Part shown: one piece after another, positions 48,715-59,174 of the stretch
Numbering within the stretch: position 1 is the stretch's first letter
How the letters are laid out: each line of letters begins with the position of its first letter
Assembly: GCF_005406125.1 (NCBI RefSeq)
Contig: NZ_BIXZ01000009.1
Span: forward strand, 80,435-144,434
DNA from: Haloarcula mannanilytica
GTDB lineage: Archaea > Halobacteriota > Halobacteria > Halobacteriales > Haloarculaceae
Reading direction: 5' to 3'
Length of the DNA stretch: 64,000 nucleotides
Notes under the pieces: generated by a model
What the model was told of the DNA's origin: nothing
What the model saw: only the letters and a program-made list of their open reading frames with translations
Databases searched by the model: none
Made by a program: the position numbers and the translations under genes

Positions 48715-51700
48715 CTACTCTGCAGCTGGAAGTTGGGATAACCAGTTCAGGACAGTTTGCTCTGCATCGTCAATGTCTGAGACCGAGTTCGTCCCCCCGA
48801 GGAGATTTTTCACACTCTCACTCGTTACAGCTGGTTCTACAACAGTCGCTTGTTTGGCTTCGGCGACCTGACTACTTCGGGTAACAGACGATCCACTCTC
48901 TCCACGCTGACCACAGACGAACTCCACATTATCGACTTCTGTTGGGGCAGCTTCGCGGACGAGCGCTTCGAATAGTGGATCTCCAGGTAGGAGCAGCCGA
49001 ATCGACGGGAACTGCTCAGCAATCTCTGGGTTGAACGTCACAACAACACCGCTACCCCCTCCAAGCTCTGCCTGAGCTGTCTCTCCGAGCGACTCCGGCA
49101 TTGCTACTGCATCCTCCTCTGGCAGTTCCAGAACGTATGCATCGTCGACGATATCTTCGAAGTCGTCGGCGCGGTCATGGTTCCGGAGGGCAGTAAACGA
49201 CCATTCTGTCTCTTCGAGGCGGTCGCTTTGCGTAATCTGCGTCTCGATCGTCTCCAAGCTCACCAACGGTTCATACGACCGATCACCGGTCCCGATCTCA
49301 TCGAATGCGGGATAGCAATAGGGTTCCCACCCGTCAAGTCCGGAACTCTCGATTATCGCCTCTTTCGTCGCCACCTCTTCTGGCTCACCTGCTAGCCCGG
49401 TCTCCTCGGCTTTCTCCTGGGCACGTTTTGCCCGTGAGTCCGCTTCTTCGACGACTTGCTCACTTGGCTCTCTGGTGTCATCCGATCCGGAACTACCCAT
49501 AACGGCGTCTTTGATGTCCTGCTCGATGCTGTTCAGTACCGGACGCATCGGCCCAACCACGTTCTCGAACAGCTGTAACCGTCCCTCCAGTTCCTCGTAG
49601 ATGTCGCCGTCGATGCTGTCCTTATAGGCGTAGTTGATGATCTTCACGACCTCGTTCTTCTGGCCAATACGGTCGATTCGACCGATGCGTTGTTCAACCC
49701 GCATCGGATTCCACGGCAAATCGAAATTGATCAGCGCATCCGCGGTTTGGAGGTTCAGCCCCTCACTCGCGCTGTCTGTACAGATCAGGATATTGGTATC
49801 CCCGTCAGTGAAATCGCGCTTGATCGCCTCTTTACCGACGTTCACCCACTCTCCGGTTGTTTCGTCGTACTGCATCCCGCCACCACCACTGTACGTACCG
49901 ACGTTTGGATGCGTGTCTGTCAGCGTCTCACGGATATGCTCGAGGGTGTCGTGATACTGCGTGAAGATGATAATGTTATCACGGGCGCTCTGACGGAGTG
50001 AGCGAATGTCGCGGCGCAGCTGCGCTACCTTCGGGTCGGTGTGGGCTTGCCTGAGATCGTCCACGAACTCTTGGAGGGCCGTCCGCTCCGCCTGAATCAC
50101 GTCAGCCGCGCCACGACTACTCGGCTGATAGGCGTCGAGGGATGCTTGGCCGATTGCCTCGTCGATGGTCGCTTCCGTCACTCCGGCGTCCCTACTAAGC
50201 TCGGAGACCTCCTCGGTCATGTCCTCAACCTTCTCGTCGAGCTTCTCCATCCGGCGCTGGAGGCTCTGCTTGATGGCGTGTAGACTGCTCGTCAGGCGTT
50301 GACGATACGTGGTCATCACGAAGCCCAACGCGAGCTTCTCCTTCCCTGTCAGGATTTTCTGCGACTGCTTATACGTCTCATCAATATACTGCTCTACCTG
50401 ATCGTACAGCGGGGCTGCGTCACCCAGCTCGATACGTTTTGTCTCGACATCCCGAGTCGGAACCGTATCGTCGAGGAGCCCCAGATCCTGACACTGCTCC
50501 AAGACCGCTCGAGTATTCCGGAAGATGCGGGACTGAACTGGTGTCGCCCACTGAGAAGCTTCCACAAGTGCGCTCCACTCCGTTGGCCCACAGTCGAAAA
50601 TGAGCGAGCGAGGATCGTCAAAGCGAGGGGAGGTTTCGCGCACGCCGACGAGTTTCTCGAGGGCTTTCCGCTGTTGAATTGACTCCGTGTCCGTCGCCTC
50701 GACTAGCGCCTTCGCCTGCTCGTCGTAGCCGGGATTCGACGTGAGATGTTCGTGAATGAGTTTCCCGAACCGTTCAATTCTCGGTCGGCCTTCGTCCTCC
50801 TCCAGATCGAGCTCTTTCTGGAACTGTTGGAGAACCTGTTGCTGTCCATCGGCTATATTCTGATACCGAGAGCCGACGGTGCTGAGGCTGTCCTCGAGTG
50901 CCTGCCGTGTTTCGAAGAACTCGACGAATCGGTCCTTGTCGTCCCAACCCTCTGGAAGATCGCACAGTCGAAGGAGATCGTAGAGCTCGCCAACATTCAG
51001 CTGCATAGGCGTCGCCGTGAGAGCGTAGAGACACCGGGAGGCCTCCTCGGCTTGTCCGAGCAGGTCGTAGAGTTTCGTCTCCTCGCGAGCACTGTGTGCC
51101 TCGTCGACGACTGTGAGGTCCCACACGTTCTCGTCGATGCGTGGGGCGACGTGTCCCTGATTACCTTCGCGGCGGGCGGTATGCCACGACTCGATTACGA
51201 CGGTTGGCTCATCTCTCTCCGTAACGAACGAACCAATCGGCGTGTTCTCCCAGGCATCGGCGTCGACCGCTCCGGATGTGGGGATACGGTGGTCCTCTGC
51301 GTCTCCGAGAGGACCGATCATGTAATCACCGTCGTAGGACCGTTCGTGATAGTAGGCGTGGATATTGAAGCGGTCGAGGAGTTCGTTCTGCCACTGCTGT
51401 ACCAACCCTGCAGGAACCAGAAACAGCGCCTGCTCAGCCTCTCCGACCTGCATCAGCCGTGAGAGGGTCAGGCCTGCTTCGATGGTTTTGCCGAGGCCCA
51501 CCTCGTCACAGAACAGGAGGTTGTTCGGGTAGATACTGACTGCTGTATCGGAGATCGTTCGCTGATGGGGCCAGGGGGTGACAGTACTGATTTCCTCTGC
51601 GAGATGGATTCCTCCCGGTGTTCGTCCGGCGACCGAGACGACGCCAGCGGTATCGTCTTCGGGCACCGTCGTTTGGGGGTCGTGATTCTGGACCCGCTCG

Positions 51701-52353
51701 ACGTGTTCCTCAAGTGTTCCATCGGTGTCCTTCCAGTCGATGAGGTCCTGGCGTGCAGCTTCGTCGAGCTCGAAGACATCGACGGAGGGGTGGAAACCGT
51801 TCCAGAGTGCGTTGAACGTCGAGACGTCTTCCTCGACGTACTTCGCTTCGCCGCGACTCCAGGAGCGATGAACTTTGAAGCGTTCGTAGTTGTACTGCCA
51901 CGCACTGAGCGTCTCGTTGATACTTCCCTCGAAGCTGATCTTGTTGCCCTCGCGATCGACACCGATGCCGAGCTTCGGGTGGAAGAGTCCGTCACCGCCT
52001 TTGGGGTCGCCGACCTTGATTTGGAGGTCGCCGCGGTCGAGGAGGGTCGCGATGATGGTGAGTTGGGACTCAACCCACGGTTCGAGGGGTTCATCTGCGT
52101 CAGGGAACATCGCTCCCTTCTCGCGCTTCTGGAGATCGGCTCCAGCGATGACACGTACTGTTCCATCAGTCTCGAGGAGGGAGTCAACCCCTTCGAGAGC
52201 GTGCGCCAGACTACGCAGACTCAGATAGCCGGCCAGCCGGTCGTAGCGGATAACCTCGTTGAGGAATGGCCGGTAGAACGTCTCCATGAGCGTCCGGTTG
52301 GTCCGGAACTCGCTCTCGTACACCGGCTCCCACGAGACGTCCCTGAGGGTCAT
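48715..52353 (-). CDS. SNF2-family helicase with N-terminal PLD-like domain (defence operon)
   Basis: 1212 aa. Residues 20-170 contain FHPKLGIG (HxK at 125-127) and EGSINET (142-148), the HKD-type signature of phospholipase-D-like nucleases. The helicase part has DEVGLGKTIEAG (283-294), VVDEAHSA (about 416-423), TATPMQ, and the C-lobe CTDSASEGLNLQTADALINF with EQRIGRIDRIGQ. A further 300 residues follow. It would translocate on, and perhaps cut, DNA. It is the last gene of a five-gene operon; its start follows the stop of the methylase gene directly. Similar helicases occur in DISARM and other restriction-like systems. Confidence 0.85.
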   Translation of the reverse strand: MTLRDVSWEPVYESEFRTNRTLMETFYRPFLNEVIRYDRLAGYLSLRSLAHALEGVDSLLETDGTVRVIAGADLQKREKGAMFPDADEPLEPWVESQLTIIATLLDRGDLQIKVGDPKGGDGLFHPKLGIGVDREGNKISFEGSINETLSAWQYNYERFKVHRSWSRGEAKYVEEDVSTFNALWNGFHPSVDVFELDEAARQDLIDWKDTDGTLEEHVERVQNHDPQTTVPEDDTAGVVSVAGRTPGGIHLAEEISTVTPWPHQRTISDTAVSIYPNNLLFCDEVGLGKTIEAGLTLSRLMQVGEAEQALFLVPAGLVQQWQNELLDRFNIHAYYHERSYDGDYMIGPLGDAEDHRIPTSGAVDADAWENTPIGSFVTERDEPTVVIESWHTARREGNQGHVAPRIDENVWDLTVVDEAHSAREETKLYDLLGQAEEASRCLYALTATPMQLNVGELYDLLRLCDLPEGWDDKDRFVEFFETRQALEDSLSTVGSRYQNIADGQQQVLQQFQKELDLEEDEGRPRIERFGKLIHEHLTSNPGYDEQAKALVEATDTESIQQRKALEKLVGVRETSPRFDDPRSLIFDCGPTEWSALVEASQWATPVQSRIFRNTRAVLEQCQDLGLLDDTVPTRDVETKRIELGDAAPLYDQVEQYIDETYKQSQKILTGKEKLALGFVMTTYRQRLTSSLHAIKQSLQRRMEKLDEKVEDMTEEVSELSRDAGVTEATIDEAIGQASLDAYQPSSRGAADVIQAERTALQEFVDDLRQAHTDPKVAQLRRDIRSLRQSARDNIIIFTQYHDTLEHIRETLTDTHPNVGTYSGGGGMQYDETTGEWVNVGKEAIKRDFTDGDTNILICTDSASEGLNLQTADALINFDLPWNPMRVEQRIGRIDRIGQKNEVVKIINYAYKDSIDGDIYEELEGRLQLFENVVGPMRPVLNSIEQDIKDAVMGSSGSDDTREPSEQVVEEADSRAKRAQEKAEETGLAGEPEEVATKEAIIESSGLDGWEPYCYPAFDEIGTGDRSYEPLVSLETIETQITQSDRLEETEWSFTALRNHDRADDFEDIVDDAYVLELPEEDAVAMPESLGETAQAELGGGSGVVVTFNPEIAEQFPSIRLLLPGDPLFEALVREAAPTEVDNVEFVCGQRGESGSSVTRSSQVAEAKQATVVEPAVTSESVKNLLGGTNSVSDIDDAEQTVLNWLSQLPAAE

Positions 52354-55251
52354 TTATTCGAACTCGTTGAGTGCTGCCTGATTATCTTCGTCGTCCTCTC
52401 CTCGAACGTTGAGATTGATGTTGCTGATGTCGATATCGAGGTATTCGCCCGTGCGCCCCGAGAGTATATCGCGAAGGGTTTCCGCAGTTTCGTGTTCTTG
52501 GGGAAGCACCTCGAGGAGGGCAGTGACGGTGGTCCGGAACCGCTCGTCATTCTTCAGACCACGATCGGATAGCCACTCCCAGGCAGCTTCTGGACCTTTG
52601 GTTTCGTAGACGTGGATGGCAGAATGGACTGCATCGATGCCGTGACTGAAGCGTTCATCAGTCGGGTTCACGGGATATTTGCGGCTGGAGACGTCTTCTC
52701 CGTTTTCGACACGAACGATGTCCTGTACTCGGTTGCTGTGGGTTTTGAGCTGGACATCACCACTGCTTTTCCCCCAGATTTTGGTGTCCCGTTTCACGTC
52801 GTCGATGTTGACACCGACGCCGATTCCGAGCTGTCGAGCCTCGTCATAGGGCATCGTGTCTGTTTCGTAAATTAGCCAAGAGAGGACGTACCAGCGCGTC
52901 AGCCCGTCAAGATCGTCGAAGCCTTTCGTGTCCAGATACCGCTCGGCGAGAACTTCCGCGACGGCGTCGCGGGCGGCTGAAAGTGCGTCGCGGGGCGGGA
53001 CTTCCTCCCCCTTCTTATCCACGACGGGGTAGTTATCGGCGAAGACGCGTAGAGTTGGACCGAACGCTGCGATAATCGTGTCCGTCTTGGTGAGGCTCAG
53101 ACCGGAGTCCAGAAGCTCTCGTGCAGCTTTCTTTGCTTCGGACCGTGTCTCAGATTTCACATCGTCCCAGAGCGTCGCCCCGCCAGTATCCTCCTTCTCG
53201 TGCAACGGCTTCCGTCCCGTGAGGAGGATTGTGCTGTCAGCACTCTGGCTCCCGCGCATCACGACGCGGTTTGGCATTTCACTTGTGATCGGGTGTGTCG
53301 CGGTAATTGTGAACCCGGCTTCGATGAGCGACATCGACAGCGTATCCCAGGCGTCGGTCTCCTTATGTGTGAACATAATTGTCAGGACGCCGCCGGGCTC
53401 AAGAGTCTCGTAGAGTTCAGAGAAGATTTCTGCCATCTTCTCTTCGTAGTCCTCTTTTGCGAGTTGCTTCTTTGACTTCTCACCTTCCAGTCCTTCGAAT
53501 CTGGAGGTATTCGCAACAGCTTCGTCAGACTTGTTGGTTAGTTCTGAGGTGAAGAACTCGGGATGGACGTCGCTCAAGTACGCCTTCTGCAGGACGTAGA
53601 AGCCATCTGCGAGTTGGGCGTACATGACGCTATCATAGTATGGGGGGTCAACGACTGCAGCTTGGACAGAACCCTCTCCGACTTTCGACGTGAGATCAGC
53701 TGCATCCCCACAGTACACCTCTGCTGCGTCTCGGCCCGCAGCCATCTCAACGAGCTGCTCGTAACAGTCGATCACCTTCCGCGAGGTATCTTCGTACCCC
53801 ATCGTTTCAGAGACTAAATTGTTGTCGCAGAACACTCGACGGAACGAGTAGTTGTGAGACATGAACATATTCGCAGGATATCCTCTTCCTGTGTCCCACG
53901 GAGACATTCGAGAGTTCCGATCAATCATCTTACTGGCAGAGATCGTAAGGATCGTCAGGATGGCCTCTGCCTCGCGTGTATCGTATTCCTCACGAATCTC
54001 CTCAGCGCATTCTCGAAATGCGTTACAGTACTCGTAATGGGAGACCAGCTGACGCGGATTGAAGATATCTCGCCATTCCTCCATCCCGTAAGTCGCCGGA
54101 TCGGTGATACGACTACTCACTTCGACCTTTTCAGACAGGAAAGTGAGCAGCTCGAAGTCGGATTCGATACGCTCTTCGGCGCGCTTGAGGGCTTGCTGGT
54201 CGAGGTCGTCACCCGCCCGATACCCTGAACCACCACGGGGATCGTCGTACTTGACACCGTAAATCTGGTACTCGAACTCGCCGTTCTTCAGCAGTTCCCG
54301 AGTCTCTTCGTACTCGGTAATCACACCACAGTGGGGGCATTCTACGTCCGAGCGCGATACTGTCCCCTCCGACGGATCGAAGTCAGTGTTCGAGTTCTCT
54401 GTGAGCTCAACGCATTCATACGACACGTCCCCGTTCTCGTAGTGTGGTTTGATCGCGACGCCTTCGCCGGCGCTACGCTTGTGGAGCCACCACTTCGGCA
54501 TCAACGGGACCGTCCCAGCACAGGACTCACACTGAATGTGGTACGTACAGGCCGATGCCAGCACTTCACGGCCATCCCGCTTCGTAGGGTACAGATCGTC
54601 GAGCTCCTCGCTCGCCTTCTTTTGGATTCGGTCGCGCCATTTGTAGAGGTCATCTTCGAGCGATCCGACCTCCGGCGCGTACTCTAACATCACCTTCAGG
54701 ATCACCGACGGGACGGGATTCAGCTCATTCGCGATGGTGGGCAAGTCGTAGCGGATGGACTCGAAGGGAATCACTCCGCCACCAGCAGTCGCATCTAGAA
54801 CAGTCGGTAATTCGCCATCCCAGGTCTCTCGCAACGAGGTATGTAGATCTGCCAGCTCGTCTTCGGTCGGAGACTGTGTGAACGGTCTCGGATAGCCGTA
54901 CCACTCGCCGAGTGTCCCGTCACGCTGTCCTTCAGTCGTCTTGCGCTCTTGAACGTACTCGCTGATGTTCTCTTCTAGACCGTCTGGCCCGATCTGCATC
55001 AGCGACAGCAGTTCATCCGCACTCGTTCCCTCCTCCATTACCGATCCAAGAATCGCCAGACGAGCCGCAGGGGTGGGGCGGCGAGCGAACCACGGGTGGA
55101 TGTACCGGTGCGGCGGCATGTGCTTCGGATTCGCTTCCTTGAGATTCTCAATCCCCACTGCCTTCAGGGGAAGTTCGCCCTCGATTGCCAGCGAGGTGTA
55201 CTCGTCGTCAGATTCAGATTCGGTCTCGGATGTCGTGTGGGAGTCGCTCAT
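52354..55251 (-). CDS. DUF1156-type DNA methyltransferase (defence operon)
   Basis: 965 aa. The N-terminus AVGIENLKEANPKHMPPHRYIHPWFARRPT in parts is the DUF1156 signature. SAM-binding motif VLDATAGGGVIPFESI lies near 155-170 and the catalytic VDPPYYD near 533, typical of N6-adenine or N4-cytosine methylases. Four CxxC pairs around 235-320 (CESCAG, CPHCG) form an inserted zinc domain. Likely marks host DNA so that the helicase and ATPase partners attack only unmodified DNA. Its stop touches the helicase start. Confidence 0.88.
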   Translation of the reverse strand: MSDSHTTSETESESDDEYTSLAIEGELPLKAVGIENLKEANPKHMPPHRYIHPWFARRPTPAARLAILGSVMEEGTSADELLSLMQIGPDGLEENISEYVQERKTTEGQRDGTLGEWYGYPRPFTQSPTEDELADLHTSLRETWDGELPTVLDATAGGGVIPFESIRYDLPTIANELNPVPSVILKVMLEYAPEVGSLEDDLYKWRDRIQKKASEELDDLYPTKRDGREVLASACTYHIQCESCAGTVPLMPKWWLHKRSAGEGVAIKPHYENGDVSYECVELTENSNTDFDPSEGTVSRSDVECPHCGVITEYEETRELLKNGEFEYQIYGVKYDDPRGGSGYRAGDDLDQQALKRAEERIESDFELLTFLSEKVEVSSRITDPATYGMEEWRDIFNPRQLVSHYEYCNAFRECAEEIREEYDTREAEAILTILTISASKMIDRNSRMSPWDTGRGYPANMFMSHNYSFRRVFCDNNLVSETMGYEDTSRKVIDCYEQLVEMAAGRDAAEVYCGDAADLTSKVGEGSVQAAVVDPPYYDSVMYAQLADGFYVLQKAYLSDVHPEFFTSELTNKSDEAVANTSRFEGLEGEKSKKQLAKEDYEEKMAEIFSELYETLEPGGVLTIMFTHKETDAWDTLSMSLIEAGFTITATHPITSEMPNRVVMRGSQSADSTILLTGRKPLHEKEDTGGATLWDDVKSETRSEAKKAARELLDSGLSLTKTDTIIAAFGPTLRVFADNYPVVDKKGEEVPPRDALSAARDAVAEVLAERYLDTKGFDDLDGLTRWYVLSWLIYETDTMPYDEARQLGIGVGVNIDDVKRDTKIWGKSSGDVQLKTHSNRVQDIVRVENGEDVSSRKYPVNPTDERFSHGIDAVHSAIHVYETKGPEAAWEWLSDRGLKNDERFRTTVTALLEVLPQEHETAETLRDILSGRTGEYLDIDISNINLNVRGEDDEDNQAALNEFE

Positions 55252-55266
55252 AATATCGAAATCTCG

Positions 55267-55884
55267 TTAGATGTGGTCGGCGAGCAAAACGCGAAGTGCT
55301 TTCGTACCGCTGGGCGAGGACGGCGAGCGAGCCTTAGCGTGCCAGTAGTAGCATTCACCCAGGCTCATCTGGTCGATTCCCTTTGCGACTTCACGAAGAC
55401 GGTCCCGGCGTCGCATTGGCTTCATCGCACGGAACGCGATCGAAAGCCGAACACCGGCCGCTTCGGGGAGACTGACGCTTGCGGGGTCGCCTGTACAGAC
55501 GGTCTCGGGATCAAGACTCAGCTCACGGAAGGTGGATTCGATGAGGAAACTAACCTCGTTGAACGCCCCGCCGCGTAACGTCGCGATACGAATCGCACAC
55601 CAGTCATCCCAATCGTACGCTGCGTCATCTGCCCCGGGGAGTTCGGACGGAGAACGGTCGCCGACAATGGCCTCCTCCAGTTCACGTACTGAGACGCTTA
55701 CCGCTTTTTGCACTCTCTCGAACCGTTCTCGTCGAGCCGTCGCGATATCACGGGGCGCCAGCTCGTAGAGCGTGATTTCGTGCTGGTCGTCGACCCGATC
55801 ACGCGTCAACACGAACGTCGGTCGATTCCCGTAGGCGCCGGTGGTGAAGGCGAACGAATTCCCCTCGGCGATGCCCTGGCTCAT
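55267..55884 (-). CDS. Small partner protein of the defence operon (DUF3780/DUF7680-like position)
   Basis: 205 aa between the DUF499 and DUF1156 genes; its start overlaps the DUF499 stop by 4 nt. FAFTTGAYGNRPTFVLTRDRV, WDDWCAIRIATLRGGAFNEVSFLIE, and SLGECYYWHAKARSPSSPSGTKAL in parts are the most distinctive segments. Operons with DUF499 and DUF1156 genes carry a small protein at this place in other genomes. No enzymatic motif is visible; an adaptor role is inferred. Confidence 0.65.
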   Translation of the reverse strand: MSQGIAEGNSFAFTTGAYGNRPTFVLTRDRVDDQHEITLYELAPRDIATARRERFERVQKAVSVSVRELEEAIVGDRSPSELPGADDAAYDWDDWCAIRIATLRGGAFNEVSFLIESTFRELSLDPETVCTGDPASVSLPEAAGVRLSIAFRAMKPMRRRDRLREVAKGIDQMSLGECYYWHAKARSPSSPSGTKALRVLLADHI

Positions 55885-58800
55885 ACTTGAGTCACCTCGC
55901 TGGATTCGATCACACGGATCTGCGTGTGCATCGTGACGGTGAATGCGTTGTCGACCGCGAGGAGCTCGTCCAGGAGGTCGAAGGTGTCGCCATAGAGACG
56001 GTCATCGCCCTCGTCGAACTCAATCGCGAACTCGGCTTCAGCGGTACGACCGCCATCCGGATTCGCGAGATCTTCCGGCTCCATGTTGAATCTGAGGTGG
56101 CTCGCAAAGACCTCCGGGCGTCCATTGAAATCGACTTCGAACTCTGATTTCGAGTCGGCTCCGTCGTTGGCTTCATAATCGAAGTCCATCGTCGTGTCCT
56201 CTGCGAAGTCCTCATCGTTGCTGAGTTTGTTCGCAGTGAACCACGCGCCCTTCCACGCATCAGCCCCGTCCAGATGGATCCAGACGCCTTCGACGATGGG
56301 CGTCAGTTCGTCAGGGTGTCCGTCGTACTCCTCGCGGGCGCTGGTAAGTTCGTCCGCGATGTCAGCCCGCATTTCCTGCAGGGCCCGAGAGACGTGTGCG
56401 GGCTCGGAGGTTCGAACTTCGATGAGTTTACTGAACGGCTCAGGTTCGTCATCGCCACCTGAACCGCCGCCGCTACTGCCGCCAGTCTCCTCCTCATCGT
56501 CGTCAGTGGTCTCGTCCTCTTCCTCTTCGTCTTCGTCGAGTTCCTCCCAGTCGATTTCACTCCCGACGTCGTCGACCAGCTCATCAAGCGAGGTATAGAG
56601 TGTGTGCGACTGCGAGAGCTTCACGTCCTGATAGCTGAGGCCCGCGTGCAGATTCTTCGCGTCGTCGAGTTCGTGATCAGTTGCCGTGAGCGTCGTTTCG
56701 GGCGTGTAGTACCCGGTCTTCTGCTCCTCGTCCCAGTAGGCGTACCCGTCTTCACGGACGAGCTGGGCGATCGTCTTTCGCAGTGGGATGGGTGACAGGA
56801 GAATCTCCGCATCCTGACGTTTCCCGAACTGTTCTTCGATTGCTCTCGTCGTCATCGAGGTCGATCCGACGTTCCAGATCGTCGCCTCGAACCAGTCAAC
56901 ACCGTAGGCGTCCTCTCCTTCGGGGATGATCGCGCCTGCTTCATCGAGCTTCTCGATGACACTCTGATGGATGGTGCTGTCGGTAGTGACGTTCCGATGA
57001 GCCAGGCCGTCTCCAGTCGGGAAGTAGAGATGCGTATACGCCTTTTTGATGTCCTGATCGAGCGTGCCCTTCGCGCTATCGAGGCGTTCACCGAGCTTGT
57101 CCTGCTGTTCGGTGTTGAGCTCGTACTGGTCGCCGAGGTTATTCTGGATGTGTTTGATGGCAGCGACGCGCTCTGCGGTCCGCTTTGCGTCGGACACGTC
57201 GTTCGCGCTCGCGGCGAGGAAGACGACGTTGTTCTTGAACACCCGTGGCGTCTTCTGCCCGCCACTCGACGATGCTGTATTCTTGAACAGCGTTTGGATT
57301 GCCTCGGGGACGGTCTCGTAGTCCGTGATGGTGACCGTATCGAAGTCCATCACGCACAGATGCGCTTCGTCGGCCGTATCCGGGATTTCGTGCGGCTCTT
57401 CCGGCCCGACAATCACATTCAGACTGCCCTGACCGAGCGCCTCGTCGAGGGCTTCCTCGAGATGCCGACGGGCGAGCCCGTCTTGCAGTTGCTCGACGAC
57501 GGAATCGATGAGTTTCGTGAGGTTTGGCTCTGACTTGAATTGGATCTTCTCACCGTTGTCTCCGTGTAGGTAGAAACACGCAGACCGACGTCCCTCTCCA
57601 AGGAGGTTATTGAGCGCGTCGTCGTAGTGCGCTAGCTCGACTTCGGTGTTGGCAATCGCGTGTCGAAGAGGCCGGCGTGTAGTGCCGCGCCCGTCGGCGC
57701 CCTTCACGATGCTTTTCCAGAGGATTGCCGTCGTCAGATGTGTTCCGAGTGGGGGGTGTCCGTTCTTGACCCAATTCCGGTCCTCTTCCTCTGCGTTCGC
57801 CGTGCCATCTTCCGAGAAGATGTCGGCTTTGATCGCGGCCTCGAAGTCCATGTCGACCGACGAGAACAGCCGGAGAAGCGTCGAACGAACGTCCCCATCG
57901 GAGGGATGCATATCGAACAGACGAACGAAGTGGCGTTCTTGGTAGTCGCTCTGGTGCTGCCAGAGGCGGTAGACTGCGCGGGAGAGGAGCTTGAGCGCAC
58001 CACGAGTGCGCTGGAACGACGGGAGGGAATCCAGTTCCTCTGTGAGTGTATCGATGACCGTCGGATGAATCGGGTAGCTGTCTTCGAGGCGGTCTCGGTG
58101 TTCCGGGTTCGTCGCACTGTCGGGGAAGGAGTCACGATCACCCGTATAATGGGACATGTAGGCATCAACTGTCGCATCGCGCCCATCTTCCACGACGTTC
58201 TCGAACAAGCGGTGTCGCAGGACAGCGGCAATTTCGTTGTCCTCCGTCGGCGTAATGGAGCCCTCGACACGGTCGCTGATACTGTTGAACTCAGAGATGG
58301 TCTCGGAGACCAGACCACGGACGTCTTCGGCTTGGTCGGCGAAGGCGGTGTCCGCGATACTGAGGACAACAGTGACCTTGTCGTTGTTCTGCGTCGCGGA
58401 CAGCAGCGACATCAGGAAGGTATTCGTCTGCTTCGCGAGCGTCGAATCTCCGATTTCGACAGCGGCAGCTTGCTCGAGATATGCGGCGATCTCGTCGATG
58501 AGGATGAGCGATGGATTGTCGTTCCGCTCGAAGAGCCGCTCGAGTTTGGTCGTTCCTGGAGGCGTTCGGTTCTCGTCGTTTTCGCGCAGGAACTCGTAGC
58601 CTTCCCGCCCGAACAGCTGGTAGGCCATTTCGCCCCACATCGTCTTCGTCGCGGGGGCGTCAGGGTCGTCGTAGTTCGAGCGAGCGTCCTCGGCGTCGAC
58701 GTGTGTGCCCACGAAGACGGCTGAGTTGACGTCGAGACCGAGTGCGGCGGCGTCAGTATACTCATCGGCGATGTCTTGGTCGAGGATGAAGTCAGACAGA

Positions 58801-59174
58801 TCGGGGACAGCACTCGGCGATTCTGCGAGGTGATACGCGGCGATCTGGTTGTGGGTTTTCCCGCCACCGAAGCTGGTGTCGAGTCGGAGAATGCCGTTCG
58901 TGCCGGTGTAGTCGTCGTTATGTGCGCCGACGAAACGGGTTGCGAGACGAGTGAGAAGCTCCTGCAGACCGCTAGTGGGGTAGGTTTTCTCGAAGAAGAG
59001 TCGAGGATCAGCGTAGACATTAGGAGCGTCGTCGCTGTGGGCGACGTCCGCGAGGCTAGCCGCGAATTGGTCCTCGGCGAGTTCGCCGGTGAGAACGTCC
59101 TGGCGAGGTTCGCAAGAGTCGAAAATACTCGGCGGTCGATTCGTCGTGCCGGTGGTTGTGGGCGTATCGCTCAT
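55881..59174 (-). CDS. DUF499-type ATPase (defence operon)
   Basis: 1097 aa. Walker A LDTSFGGGKTH at 99-108 and Walker B PSLILIDEIAAYLE near 225-238; SIADTAFADQAEDV and VLRHRLFENV follow. The family (DUF499) is recurrent in defence islands beside DUF1156 methylases. Around residues 885-930 is a very acidic and Gly-rich linker (DEDEEEEDE, GGSSGGGSGGDDE), then a C-terminal beta domain (IWHLDG-like GVWIHLDGADAWKGAWF, ITVTMHTQIRVIE-like end). Probably an NTP-driven sensor or motor of the system. Confidence 0.85.
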   Translation of the reverse strand: MSDTPTTTGTTNRPPSIFDSCEPRQDVLTGELAEDQFAASLADVAHSDDAPNVYADPRLFFEKTYPTSGLQELLTRLATRFVGAHNDDYTGTNGILRLDTSFGGGKTHNQIAAYHLAESPSAVPDLSDFILDQDIADEYTDAAALGLDVNSAVFVGTHVDAEDARSNYDDPDAPATKTMWGEMAYQLFGREGYEFLRENDENRTPPGTTKLERLFERNDNPSLILIDEIAAYLEQAAAVEIGDSTLAKQTNTFLMSLLSATQNNDKVTVVLSIADTAFADQAEDVRGLVSETISEFNSISDRVEGSITPTEDNEIAAVLRHRLFENVVEDGRDATVDAYMSHYTGDRDSFPDSATNPEHRDRLEDSYPIHPTVIDTLTEELDSLPSFQRTRGALKLLSRAVYRLWQHQSDYQERHFVRLFDMHPSDGDVRSTLLRLFSSVDMDFEAAIKADIFSEDGTANAEEEDRNWVKNGHPPLGTHLTTAILWKSIVKGADGRGTTRRPLRHAIANTEVELAHYDDALNNLLGEGRRSACFYLHGDNGEKIQFKSEPNLTKLIDSVVEQLQDGLARRHLEEALDEALGQGSLNVIVGPEEPHEIPDTADEAHLCVMDFDTVTITDYETVPEAIQTLFKNTASSSGGQKTPRVFKNNVVFLAASANDVSDAKRTAERVAAIKHIQNNLGDQYELNTEQQDKLGERLDSAKGTLDQDIKKAYTHLYFPTGDGLAHRNVTTDSTIHQSVIEKLDEAGAIIPEGEDAYGVDWFEATIWNVGSTSMTTRAIEEQFGKRQDAEILLSPIPLRKTIAQLVREDGYAYWDEEQKTGYYTPETTLTATDHELDDAKNLHAGLSYQDVKLSQSHTLYTSLDELVDDVGSEIDWEELDEDEEEEDETTDDDEEETGGSSGGGSGGDDEPEPFSKLIEVRTSEPAHVSRALQEMRADIADELTSAREEYDGHPDELTPIVEGVWIHLDGADAWKGAWFTANKLSNDEDFAEDTTMDFDYEANDGADSKSEFEVDFNGRPEVFASHLRFNMEPEDLANPDGGRTAEAEFAIEFDEGDDRLYGDTFDLLDELLAVDNAFTVTMHTQIRVIESSEVTQV

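Noticed and set aside
50746..52572. Long plus-strand frames opposite the SNF2 helicase
   Set aside because: They mirror the helicase codons, and the helicase motifs on the minus strand are unambiguous.
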